DNA from: Rhododendron vialii
Lineage: Eukaryota; Streptophyta; Magnoliopsida; Ericales; Ericaceae
Assembly: GCF_030253575.1 (NCBI RefSeq)
Contig: NC_080569.1
Location: 21,450,001-21,514,000, forward strand
Reading direction: 5' to 3'
Length of the DNA: 64,000 nt
Each line of letters opens with the position of its first letter. The first letter of the stretch is position 1. Both the position numbers and the translations under genes were made by a program. The notes below the pieces were generated by a model. It worked only from the letters and a program-made list of their open reading frames with translations. It was not told the origin of the DNA and did no database searches. Positions 47,334-59,578 of the stretch are shown here, piece by piece.

Positions 47334-50300
47334 ATGTCGTTTGATTTGGTGTTGAAGCCGTGTTGTGGCGGCTGTGGATCGTCTAAGGATCTTTATGGAA
47401 GCAATTGCAAGCACTTGACTCTGTGCTTCGCTTGTGGCAAAACCATGGCCGAGGACGGTGGTAAATGCTGCGAGTGCGGCGCCACCATCACTCGCTTGAT
47501 TCGGGTTCGTTTCTCGCACCAAGCGGGCGCATGTTTTGTGCACATGTCCATATTTCACTTTGTTTGGTTTAAATGTTACTCTCTCCGTCCCAAAATAATA
47601 GTCACCTATCAATATTTTCGGATAAAAAATTAAGTATACATATGTTTTCAAATTTCTTCGGACCTAATGAAAGGTATTAGTTCTTTAATTTGTGCAAAAA
47701 AAAAAAAAAAAAGATCGAAAAATTACGAGCGGATGTATTTTTTCATTCGAAAATTGCGTCTTTTGTAGGTGACTATCAAATAGGGGGAGTATTTGGAATT
47801 GGAATTTGACCTACTGTAAGGGAATGTCATATACATAAATTGGGCCACAAGGATTAATAACATCACCGAATTGGTCCACAAAAGACAAAATCTCATATCT
47901 TTAACAGGGATACAAGAGGTTACCACGTTATTATTTGGAATTCTCTAGTTATTCATATGGATTTTTTACTAGAGAGGATGTTTTATCATTAGATTTTTGC
48001 ACTGTTTGGTAGATTACTATGCTGGAAGATGATACTGGGATGGATTTCGGAGTGGTGTTTTTGTTTGCGTGCATGGTGGATACTGCGCGCATTTGAAAAT
48101 ATCCGGTGTGCTCGTTGCTGTTATAAAAGTGGAAGTAACAATTTAATAAATTTCATAGAAATGATTTCGTACGAAATATCAATTTCTCTTAGAAGTAACT
48201 TCTATTTTTTCTTGGTTGTAATTACATTGGCCAACCCGCGGTCTACTTCCTGGCTTCGTCCCTGTTTATTTTGTTGTATAACCACATTCCATTTAGAGTT
48301 GGAATTATGGATATGAAGCAATACAAAGGATATATGAAAATTGTGTCCATTCGTATAATAGTTTTGTTGGGTGATGTGTTTTATCTTCTTGTTGCATCAT
48401 TTTGTTCATGATCTTGAGCATCACTGGGGACGAATTTACAATTCGTGGAGGTTTACTGTTGTAAAATATTGTATGCCAAGTATGTCGAGTGCTGGGTCAA
48501 ATCCTGAAAACTGAACTGCTATGTATTCTCTCAGGAATATAAAATCCGGGCATGTTCCAGCAGCGACAAGAACTTCTTCATTGGTAGGTTTGCTACGGGT
48601 TTACCAATTAGTATTTCAAGCAAGCGGAATGCCCAGAACAAATGGTCTCTCCTGAAAGAAGGATTACTAGGTCGCCAACTAACTGAAGCTTTGCGGGTAG
48701 CCACGACTTAGCTTATTGATTAATTTATTGGTTTACTCATTGTTTGCTTTTTAATCAACTACGACACATTTTTCTATGTTTCTGCTCATCATTGAGGAGT
48801 TGAAGTTGTTGCATGCTGTTTGAATTTATGGAGAGCTTACTCCTTATCTTTTGACACATGCCTAAGATAAGTACATGTATCCATTATTGATGTAAATTTT
48901 GTCCATTTATATGAAGTATAGATGCATCCTTAACTTATTACCAAAAATGAAGAATTCTGCATGATGTACTTGGTGTGGTTCTTTATTCCTTATCGTTAAC
49001 GTCTATTTTTTTCAGGACAATAAATGCTTGTCTCCTTTATTCTGTTGATGCCTTGTGAGTCTAAAATCAAAATGTTTTTAGTTCAATACACAGTTAGAGG
49101 CCCGAGCAATTACCTTGTAGAATGACCTTTGTTAGAGCGCGCACAAACCTGCATACTTGCTGCATTGTTCCTTGATCGTATTCGAACTTATGCTTGAGGA
49201 AATGGTTAATATTAACCCGCTAAAGTGGATTTAATATTTGTGCATATTTTGCTGGTGTCTATTTGACTAGGTTTTTGCAAGATGTTTAACAGGTTTTTCA
49301 GTTCTCTGGTCTTTCACTGCTTTATATTTTGCTTAAATCGATCTACTACTCAAGCTGCTCTTTATTGCTCACAGAATTCACTTCTGATCCCCTATTTTAC
49401 CAGCTGCATCATTTGTAATTTTGTTGTGCAGGAGAAATACAAGAATAAACCTTGGCTATTGGTGAACGAAATGGGCCAATCTCAGTACCATGGTTACCTT
49501 GAGGGTGCACCATCTTCATCTTTCTACCTGCTAATGATGCAGGGGAAGGAGTTTGTTGCTATTCCTGCAGGTTCTTGGTATGCATGGCATATATGTTGTG
49601 TTATGTCTTGTCTACCTGCACCTCACAAAACACCACATTTCCACTGTCTCATTGATCACCTTGTCTTCGAGGGAACAGTACAAGCAGTTTTTGATGCTTG
49701 TCAAAATAAGTTAGACTTTGCTTCTTTTTTCTAAAAGAAAGAAGGAAAGAAAGAGAAAAAGAGAGCCTTGTGTTTTGCTTTTCAGATAATGATATGATAA
49801 TCTCGCGTTGCGAGACTGTGGTGGTAGTTGTTGAATACGTCTCAAACTCAATGCTATCTTATTTCACTTCTAGGTACAACTTTAACAAAGTTGCACAATA
49901 TAAGCAACTTACCTTGGAGGAAGCTGAAGAGAAAATGAAAAATAGAAGAAAAACTGCAGATGGGTATCAAAGATGGATGATGAAAGCTGCGAACAATGGA
50001 CCTGCGGCATTTGGTGAAGTAGAAAAGATTGATGATAAGGAACGTGGGGCTAGTTGTGGAAGAGGACGTAAAAAACCTAGAGGGGATGATGGTGAAGCTA
50101 ATGCTTCAGATAATGGAGAAGATGATGAAGAGGAACAGGAAGAGGCAGCGAGAAACATTACAGGTGGTGGGCTCTTCAGAAGAGGCAATAACGACGACGA
50201 AGAAGGTACAAGAGGAGGTGACCTTGATCTGGATGATGACGATTTTGAGAAGGGTGAGCATTTGCCTTGTATCCTCTATTTATGGTATTCAGTACAAGGA

Positions 50301-53300
50301 TTATGTTGACTTCTGGTTGGTTGCTTTTATCTCAATTTCATATAGGGTGGAATGTTGATTAACTATGTAGTAATGTTTTCTTTTTCCCATACACGTGAAG
50401 AATTGGTTACGAAAGGAATTTGCATTTTAGATGCAAGTAATTCGACCAAATGTTTTGTTGTCTATTTTCCCTGCTTAGTTCACGTGCAAGATCTGAGATT
50501 CTGAATACTAGTTCTTTGAAGATCTGTTGTTCTTGGCATCCTCTAACAGTACTCTATTTGTAGGCCTCACCATTGTCCATCCTTTTTTGTTTAAACGTTG
50601 TGTTTCTCACGTTAGTTGCAAATTCCTCTTTGCATGCCTTATTTATGAGGATTATTCATTTCTTTAGGTGATGATTGGGAGCATGAAGAGACCTTTACTG
50701 ATGATGATGAAGCTGTGGGTAATGATCCCGAGGAACGAGAAGATTTAGGTCCAGAGATTCCTGCCCCTCCAGAAATTAAACAGGTTTTATTACTTTTAGC
50801 CTTTTGCTAAGTGATATACTTGTAGTGTTGATGTACTCTGAGTTCATGGGTATAACTTTCTAAAATCCTTGAACATGTAAATGGTGATCCTATGCTTGAC
50901 AAATTTGACTGAGGTTCTGTGATATAAGGGTTAGAAAGAGAGGGAATCACTAGGTGAGAAGTGTTAGGGAGTAAAAATTGTTTAGAGGAATTGTTTAGTG
51001 GAGGAAAAGACCATAAAGTAAGCAGCGCCAGTGATGTATATCATCCATGGAGAACAAAATTTCTTTTTTTCCTTTTGTTGAAAGATAGTATTGCATTGTT
51101 CAAAATTCTCGGTGGGGATTGTACGTCATACCAAGACTGTGGCATGGTGTGAAATACCATAGCTGGGGTTTTTCGAGGCCTTGTATTCTTAGGAGTGCAG
51201 TTCTTTCTGTACCTCAAATGTTGTGCTTACTAGTACTCGTGTTGCTTTCCTCTATGGCATCTCAATGGAGTCAGAAATTAAAAGAATTATTAGGCAGTCA
51301 GATATATATCCATCTGCATAGGAATGATACTTCTGATCTTACAGGCATAAAAATGTGAAACTTCAAATCGACTATGTTAGTGACGGAGAAAATCTGTGTG
51401 AACTCCTCTGGTATAAACCTGCTGGTGAAACAAATAGATTAGATGAGGTCCGACATCTCATGTTACTGAGAAGCCCCTTGTTGCATTCTTCGTATTTTTA
51501 AAGCTCATAGCAGGAGATACTCCCGGAAGCTTTTGTTGCATTATATTCATATGTATTACGCTATCTCACTCTTGTAGTAGTCTTATCGGGGTTTTTTTTT
51601 TTTTTTTGTATTTGCTTTTCGACAAATTTCTTTTTTTTGCCTTGTTTTCTTTCGCTCCTACTCTTGTTTGATTGTAGTTGTCAACCATATTAAAACATCA
51701 AGTATGCAATTTTTGTCTTGGTTAACATAATCTACTCGAAGCCAGGGCAATAACTTTCCCGCTGTCTTCTCAATCTGCAAGTTTGTCTCTGTATTCTCAA
51801 TCTGCATGGATTAGCCTAGCTGTTACTTGTGGTTGTTTGACTTGAAAAAATGCCATTTGAAATAATGGTCATGTCCCTGCATTTCCATGCACTGCAGGAT
51901 GAAGATGAAACAAATGAAGAGGAGGGAGGATTGAGCCAATCTGGAAAAGAGTTGAAGAAGCTGCTCGGGCGAGCTTGTGGTTCGAATGTTATGGTTGTAG
52001 AGGGTGACGATGGCAATGATGATGTAAGTAACTATGGGAAGGCGGGCTCCTTACCATTTTTATGTGCTGTACTAAGAAAGTAAGAAACTATGGTCAATTG
52101 GTCATTAATTCTATTTTGGGAGCTTCCCTCTATCTCTTATTTATCCAAACATACCTGCTACTTGTTCTTGCCATGTAATTATTTGCTTTGTTTGGCTTTT
52201 CCAGATAAATGATGATATTTCACCGGTGTTGGCTCCCAATAAGAAAGATGCTCTGAAAGAAGGACCTGCCAATAACATCAAGGGAACCCCAACTATCTCC
52301 AAGTCAGCAAAGGGAAACAGAGAACTTAATCGTGAGGATGCAAAAGCTAGTGATGGTGCACCTCCAAAAAAAGTGAAGACAGAAAATGTACCTCGTTGCC
52401 AATTTAACGTCGTCATTTTTGGCCAAAACTGATGATCCTGCCAAAACTGTGCCCAATGTGAAACCAAGTTTGGGCCAAATTTAATACCCAACACCATTCA
52501 AAACTGTTTTTTTCCGACTTGGGGAGAGAGAAAACCACATCACATGAGATTTATCTTTGTGGTCACTTTCTGGATGATATCATTTCCATGGTACTTGAAG
52601 GAATTAAATTCATTTTGCGGGTGTATTGTTTTCGAAATGAGGTTGCTGACGCCTTTTAACGTATGTAGTTACTATGTTTGTTAATCCAGTCAAAAGCACG
52701 TAGCTTTGAGTTGAGTAACTGCCTTGATCTCCCAAATGTGATTAACTGGATAGGGGGCTGGGGTTCCGGTTTTTGCCAAAATGATGCCGCTTTATCTTTC
52801 AGCTTCAAACCCCATTTCCTTAACCTGCTTGTTTTCGATGCTGTTCAAAAAAACCTGCTTGTTTCAATATAACGCACAAGTTTTATATTGAAGTATGAGT
52901 TTCCTTGATATTCCAAAGCTTACTCTAGACGTATCTTATTTTCATTTTTCTTTCGTGTTGGAGCAGGAGGCGAAATCTTCGAAAGATAAACCTTCGTCAT
53001 CTTCGAAACATGCATCGACTGATTCATCTGCTGGACCTGTCACAGAAGATGAAATCCGGGCTGTTCTATTGCAAAAGTCTCCTGTGACTGCTAAGGATCT
53101 TGTCAATGTGTACTTCAAAGCAAGACTACGATGTGACAAGGTATGCCTTTCTTGTTTTGTAAGGTTCTTCGTCTATGTTTACCATATGCAATAAAACTCA
53201 GAAAACTTGAACTGTCTTTATTTGAAATATCACAAGAGACCTGATAAGTTCCTCCCTTGACATTTTAGTTTCATAAAATTCATTTGAAGAGTCTTTTACA

Positions 53301-53724
53301 AGTACATATTGTTGATAGTAGGCTTTACCCTTTTAGAAACAGAGATCCTTCATGGTGTTGATAATGTAGCAATAATGCAAAGTTTTCACAACATGACAAC
53401 TCGCGGATTTATTATAGGAACTAATCGACGAATGTATTGGTTTTTTTCTTTTCCGGTGCCAAAAGATTTAGCTATCTTTTTGTTGTCTGTTGGATAATTT
53501 TTGTAATTGAGGCGACGTATATCTTTGCTCCCACTGAATGAAATTTCTGACTCTACAACTGGTTGGCTTATATTGTCGTCTTCTTTCAATAACCAAATGG
53601 AGTTCTCATGCAGGATAAGGATGCTTTCAAGGCTATATTCAAGAGGATTTGCAAGATCGAACAAACAGATGGGCAGAGCTATGTAGTTTTGAGCGAAAAA
53701 GGCATGTCCAACAAAGCAGTTTAG
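47334..53724 (+). CDS. RAP74: TFIIF alpha subunit (RAP74), 9 exons, 522 aa
   Basis: TFIIF-alpha pairs with RAP30, brings RNA polymerase II to promoters and supports elongation in the nucleus. Exons: 47334-47504, 48535-48696, 49432-49577, 49874-50253, 50668-50783, 51898-52023, 52205-52387, 52967-53140, 53614-53724 (1569 nt in phase). The plant-type Cys-rich N-terminus is seen (C10, C11, C14, C25, C31, C34, C45, C46, C48). The dimerisation region includes EFVAIPAGSWYNFNKVAQYKQ and KNRRKTADGYQRWMMKAANN. The acidic middle includes RGGDLDLDDDDFEKGDDWEH. The C-terminal winged helix starts PVTEDEIRAVL and ends near QSYVVLSEKG. The length is close to Arabidopsis RAP74. The exon 7 end is the least certain join. 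Confidence 0.92.
47579..47789. mobile_element. Stowaway MITE in TFIIF-alpha intron 1
   Basis: The ends are CTCTCTCCGTCCCAAAATAA and TATCAAATAGGGGGAG, with TA on both sides (47577-47578, 47790-47791). AGTCACCTA and TAGGTGACT pair near the ends. The element is 211 bp. Confidence 0.85.
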
Positions 53725-54265
53725 TATGATAACTTGTTTTATGTTTCTGCACTCTCCCTCCAAAAGGGATACAGAGGGGAAAAAATAGGGGCAAGAAGTG
53801 TGCTTTAAGCCCTATACATCTGATAGGTTAAGATAGGTTAATTTTCTGACACTGAATTAGGATTTAGGACACGGTATGAACTTGCTGAATTAGGACACTG
53901 ATGCAGTAGTTTGAGCTTTTGAAATGTGTGTTGATTTCTCTCTTTTTTCTTGTTATGCCTCGTGATTTGGGAAGCACCGGAGAGCGTGAACCCATTTCAT
54001 GAGGGGGTGCGGAGAATATGATAATAAATAGTTCCAGTAACTGGTGAAGAATAACTTACTTGTTGGTAACATGGGTTCCCGCCGTCGAAGAAGACAAAAA
54101 AATGGAGTCCGTTTCTTAGATCAAAGCAGATTCTTTTCTCTTTCAACTGAATAACCTGCTGGTAGTGGTGGGTTGTAATGGAGTTAAAAAGGGAGCACAA
54201 GTTAAACGAACCATGCTAGTTTTTGTTTTGGCTGTTAACCACAGTAGTTTAACAGGCCTCTCTTG
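53725..54265. other. TFIIF-alpha 3' region and spacer
   Basis: No further gene is seen here. The transcript end is not marked by a clear AATAAA. Confidence 0.35.
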
Positions 54266-54870
54266 GTTCACGTGACTTTCCAAAGCCTTTAAAGGCAATT
54301 TCTAAGTTGTGGCACATTAATTGGTGGGCGGAAATGGGGGGTTTCCTGATCAGCCGGATAGAATTTATTCTCATTGATTTTTAGATGACCATATTATGTC
54401 GACGATATCAACTGTTTTGGAATTAATTGTTTAGTTTGGCTAATTTTGTATGCATTGAATTTTCTTGATTTGGTTCAAAATGCTATTTTTACGATTAGTC
54501 TAGATGAGAGTAATTTGAGACAAAAAAAAGTTTTGACTGAAAACTTTAATAGATTAATAATTTTTGCAATTCAAAATGTTTTGGTTTGACGTAAAAATAA
54601 ACGCACCTTTCCTTTTTTTTCCAGTTTACTTGTTGAAGCAAATCAATTTTACAAAGGGAAAGTAATTCCATTCAAAAGAGTGGGGATGTAATGGAATGAC
54701 CAACTTTAGTTAAAATAACCACAATACTTGTACAGACTTTTGTTTGTGCACGTGACTTTTCCAAGCCTTTAAAGGCAATTTCTGAGGTATTGCAATGTCG
54801 CGCATTAATTGGTGGGGCTGGAATGGGGGGTTTACTGATCAATCGGACATAATTTATTCTCAATAGGAAA
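54266..54870. repeat. Direct repeats of about 110 bp
   Basis: Blocks at 54266-54385 and 54747-54865 share GCCTTTAAAGGCAATTTCTRAG, CRCATTAATTGGTGGG and GGAATGGGGGGTTT-CTGATCA, then AATTTATTCTCA. Spacing is about 480 bp and the intervening DNA is AT-rich. This is an old segmental duplication or paired element ends. Confidence 0.75.
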
Positions 54871-55364
54871 TTAGAAGGTGGATTTAGTCCAAAAATCACA
54901 TGGGATTATATGGTCATGGCCAAACCTTAGAAGGGTATAGTCCACCCGACCCAAACCACGAAGGGGGAATAGATTTTTTCCTTTTGTCCCTTTTTGGCTA
55001 GATATCATATTAATTTCATTGCAAGTGACCATTCGAAGAGAAAAACACAACCCCTTGCAACCACCATTTAAAACTTCAAAATGTTTACCTCTAGTGGCTA
55101 TTGTGTCAAATTGAATTGACAAAACCTTTGTAAAAAACTCAAGTCAATTTCGATTTGCCATCACCAACCTCTTCAACAAGAGCATCTTCAGCTCTGATTT
55201 AATCTAAATTCAAGATGTAAGTTGAAACTGTTAGATTTACACAATCGCAAGCCCTTATTTGTTGCTCCAATTTATAGCATGTAAAAATAAACTTAGCAAA
55301 CTGCTGCTAACTGCTAAGAGATTGAACCAAGTGCCAAAACCACAAACCACAGACAACATTCTTC

Positions 55365-55399
<35 letters not shown>

Positions 55400-56754
55400 A
55401 GAAGAAGAAGAAGAAGCTGCTGCTGCTACCCTCTTTCCTGGTGTTCTCTAGAGTGTGTGTTTTAGTGAGCCAAACACATATATATAGGATGAGGGTAGGA
55501 TACTCCTCTTATGCCTAATAAAATGGCCCAGCCAATTATGGACCCAAATTAAACTTATAGCACTAGGCCCACACTTAACAAAATACATACTAATAAAATT
55601 AAGTGCATCAAAATGACCCATTACAAAAGGTGATCACTAATCAAACAGGTCTAAACAAATACTTTGATAAATTTGATAGTCGAACTAATATGGAACTTTT
55701 AACATAAATGAGAATATGCTAGTCCAAAAAATATGGAATAAATCTAACCGAATCCCCTTTTATTTACTGTATTTATTTACTCGAATTTATACTAAATGGA
55801 GTTTTGCTTAAATTTTGGCTTAATTACATATTGCCCCCTAAACTATATCACTTTTTCAAAACCCTACACTCAAACACCTTGAACTATATAAACCTTTCAA
55901 CTTGCCCCATTAGTCGCTGCTCATATAGTAGCCGTTAAAGAGCCTCGAATATTACTTCTCTTGAAACGTGACGAGAATGTTCAAAACGATCGATATACAA
56001 ATAAACTCGCATGTCTAAGAAAACCAAAGACCAGATCTTTGCATTAATAGCCTTCTTCCATTCACTCCCATCCATCAATTTCTCTCTCTTTCACCTCAAT
56101 AACACTTCTTTTTACCCTAGCATCATCAAACCATCAAGTTGTCATTTAGCTCTTCATGTAAAAGTGATCAAGACGAAGATCCAATCTATGATTTCATTAA
56201 ATATGCAATCTTATTTTGTCATTGAGAAAATAAATCTTATGAAATGAAAATTTTTACTCAAGCACCGTTTTTGCTATTTTTTCATGTATAACTTATTGTC
56301 AAAAGTAAAATTGTTTCGCCTACTCTAAAACTTTTTCCACAACTATTTTGTTTTCTTTTGACCTCTGCTATACCATCTTTAAGTTATAATTTAGTATAAA
56401 CAACTTGACTACAAAGTATTACAAGAAATAGTCTATAACTTTTAACTTAGCATAAACGTCTTCTCAATATATGAGTAAATGTTTGACCAGGGTTCGGAAA
56501 TGCTTTATCGCAGACAACAAGAGTAGCAACCAAAGTTACACATTAGTTCGATAAATAAAAAATAAAAACCTTACAAATTAGTGGATTGGGATGCTATATT
56601 GCACCCCCAACATAACAACGATGTAATGCGGCAAAACAATACATAATTTTGCCCACATTGAAACTGTTTAGAGCATACAAGGTTTGAAGGTTTCAATCAT
56701 GTTTTAAGGATTGCAGCAAAACTTTCAAAAGTTCGCTTACAAAGTTTTCCTTCA
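54871..56754. other. Intergenic stretch with a compound microsatellite
   Basis: No gene is recognised. At 55368-55425 a GA run turns into GAA/AGA triplets and then CTG triplets. This produces an Arg/Glu-rich spurious frame. Confidence 0.45.
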
Positions 56755-59578
56755 TTACAGGCCCTGATTGATGAGATGGCAAAGCAATATTCCAACAAAA
56801 AGTAGATAAGAGAGTCCACTGATACGTGTTGAGGCAGAAGGGGATGCGGGCGCATCGGCGGTGGCCCCAGCAGAGCCCTCCGACGTAACAACAGCAGAGA
56901 TGTGGTGGTGTTTTGCTTGAGGTTGTACCTCCACATGTAGCCTCAACCCGTTCTTGCAACTCTCGGGCTTTCCGCTTGCGAAGTAACGAATCCCTTCCTC
57001 TTCAAGAGGGACATTATCTAAGCCGTTGGTGTACATCTTAATGGGGTTGCTCACATCACACGCCTCGTACTCTTCCTTGCTTTTGAGCTCCACGATGTTC
57101 TCCTGTGCTGCCGAGTAAGTGAACCCTGCCCAAGTACACAGCCAGAATGACTTGCAATGAGCGCAAGCCATCTTAAAAAATGGCTAAAATCAATTCGAGC
57201 GCAGCAAGTTCTAGCTAGAAGGTACAACGTATTACCCGTCTACCCCAAAAAAAATTCTCTCCACCCCTAGCGTATGCTTTTGGCGAAAAAAGAAAAGGGA
57301 GAACTTGTTTGGTTGTTGCAAAAGTGTTAGAAAAGGGAGATTCAACTCTAATCTTAGCTTATCCATGACTGGATTGGGATCGAAACATCTCCATTGGCAT
57401 CTTAAAGCTAAAAGCTCCAGTGTCAGTGTATCCTTATTTAGCAATAATACTTTGGTTCTTAAAGAGAGAAAGAGACGCGAAATCTAGCTTGGACAAAACT
57501 TTATGCCAAATTTTTCATATAATTCGGCACAAACTATAATTTGGTTAGGGTCCTAGGGATTTGACTTAAGATTGTAGATGATTTTTGATTTGTGAAGTTC
57601 TTCAAAATTCCGATTTTTATCAAGAAAATGGCTTAGGAACTCCAAAACTAGTCTCAAGTTCTCAACAACCAAACGAGGAATATGACATTTACCAAAAGCC
57701 GTCCAAAAAGTCACTCGAAATAAAAACCACCCTAGTGGGGAATATGCTAATATAAAGTCAGTTGAAGAAGATAAGCCGTCCAAATTAATTAATACTTTCT
57801 GTCACTATTATGTGATCTTCAGGGCGTTTCCACTAAAATTTTTGGACTACAAGTTATTACATTTTGCATATCGTTCACTCTAACCCACAACTTCTTCCTC
57901 TTCAATTCCCCCTCTATTTTTTTCATTTACTTTTCTTTTTAGTGCTTTCACCCACCCATATACCTTCTACAACTTATATGTTAGTGGAAATAATTTGATA
58001 TTTTTTGGACAACACGAAGTTGTCCATAACTTATTGGCCAGGGAAAACGCCCCTAAAGTACTACTCCTATGACAAACAGGAGCATTAACTTAAGTGACCT
58101 TTTCAATAGGGGTTAGTTGCCCTGTTAAGTAAAGTGAGGTGTTCACTCTTTCAGGAAAAAGAAGCAATGCTTGTCTTACTCCCTACGTTTGCATGGCTCA
58201 GGTCTCTCTAAACATGTGACTCTGTAGACTTTTGAGGTGCACCATATAGTACTAAATCAACAACAAATTATTTGGTGGCTTGTGATACTACGTGACAGTG
58301 TCTAAGACTGGTCCAAACCAACCTTGCACCGTAGGTAATTGCCGTTGATCCATTGGTATAGAACAAATCAATGGTCCAAAACAAGCTGACCATGCATTAA
58401 TTAGTGTTTTTTCTTTGTGCGTTTCGGCTTTTTAGTTACTGTTTGAGCTAATTTCCTCACCAATACAGCTTCTCTCGAAAACAATATGGTGCTAGTATGA
58501 ATCGGAGACATCATGAGTCCTTTATATTATAGAGAGCATCTTTATTGAATAGGTAAATTTACTATGAGAGAAATGTGATACAAGAGAGACCATTTATTGA
58601 AAATTTATTCATTAATTGTCTAATGTTGCGTTTACTCACACGAAATTGGATCATAAAAATTCCCGTGTTTCGGCTGATGAGAAAAGAATTGATTATGTCA
58701 CTCCCTCTTTTGTTAATGTCACTTTTCTTCTCTCACAAAACAAATCATCTAATAAAGAAACAAAGGGGGTGACATTAACAAAAAGGGGAATGGCAAAATC
58801 ACTCCCCAAATTAAATTATATATTGGCCTAATTAAGAAGTCATCAGTTGCAAGGATTTTGAGTATTTTGTTTTGGACTCCTTTCTTCTTGATTGGAATAA
58901 AATTGTGATTTGAACAAATTATTCAAACGCATTGGGCTGAGTCTAGCTACTAGCTAAGTACAGATCTCAACCCAAGAGATTGGTCCAGTAGTCAACGTTG
59001 GCATTTTTAAGGGTTTGGCCGGTTTGCACTCTCCTATTATTTCAAGTTCGAAACAAAAGTGCTAGGTACAAAAAAAAAAAATATCGCAAAATTATCCCGA
59101 ATACAATTTTAGAGGTACTTATTTATGACCGTTAATAGATTTTTATTAGCGGTAAAAAATCCCTATCCTGGGTAATTTCGGGATATACTTTCATTGTACC
59201 TAGCATTCCTCGGATCGAAAACCCAAACCTCTCTATCAACTCCTTTTGGGACTAATCCATACCTAACAAATAATTTGGCAGTAAGATTGTTTTCCCAAAA
59301 TTAATCGAAATGCGCATAACTTGACTGAGACACATTAAGTATGGAAGAAATTTACAGAGATAACCGATCATAGAGAAAGAAGGGGGGTAGGGTAGCTTAC
59401 AGATTTTATCTCCGACGGAGAAGATTCTGGTGGAGGCCCAAAAAGGGATGTCGGAAGAGGGGTCCCACCCACGGTCACCTCCAACCACATGGTGAATTTG
59501 GGCACCAACCCATTGGCCTCTTCCAATGGCAACCGAGAAAACAATCATAGCTATCAACAGCTTTGAGTTTCCTCCCAT
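56755..59578 (-). CDS. Phytocyanin / early nodulin-like protein, 2 exons, 182 aa
   Basis: Exons are 59578-59401 and 57125-56755, joined at a split Trp codon (GDKI-W-FTYSAAQ), the usual phytocyanin intron position. A signal peptide (LLIAMIVFSVAIGRGQWVGA) comes first. The plastocyanin-like domain follows (HHVVGGDRGWDPSSDIPFWASTR through SCKNGLRLHVEV) with two Cys for the structural disulfide (EACD and ESCK). Next is an Ala/Ser/Pro-rich arabinogalactan-like linker and a hydrophobic tail (LSYLLFVGILLCHLI) typical of a GPI signal. The copper His in the Ala-His-Asn-Val position is Gln here (AAQENIV), and no His follows the second Cys. It is therefore probably a copper-free, early-nodulin-like member at the plasma membrane or wall. 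Confidence 0.88.
57126..59400. other. Phytocyanin intron with small foldbacks
   Basis: The 2.3-kb intron holds a foldback at about 58690-58790 (GTCACTCCCTCTTTTGTTAA against TTAACAAAAAGGGGAATGG, with GTGACATTAAC) and the MITE at 59060-59205. No other gene is seen. Confidence 0.5.
59060..59205. mobile_element. Small hairpin MITE in the phytocyanin intron
   Basis: The perfect terminal repeats TGCTAGGTACAA and TTGTACCTAGCA are followed by inner pairs such as AATTATCCCGAA with GGTAATTTCGGGAT. No TSD is evident. The element is 146 bp. Confidence 0.65.

Noticed and set aside
49967-50188. Minus-strand Ser-rich frame
   Set aside because: It is the complement of the acidic Glu/Asp-rich stretch in TFIIF-alpha exon 4.
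55259-55465. Arg/Glu-repeat ORF
   Set aside because: It is a translated GA/GAA/CTG microsatellite.
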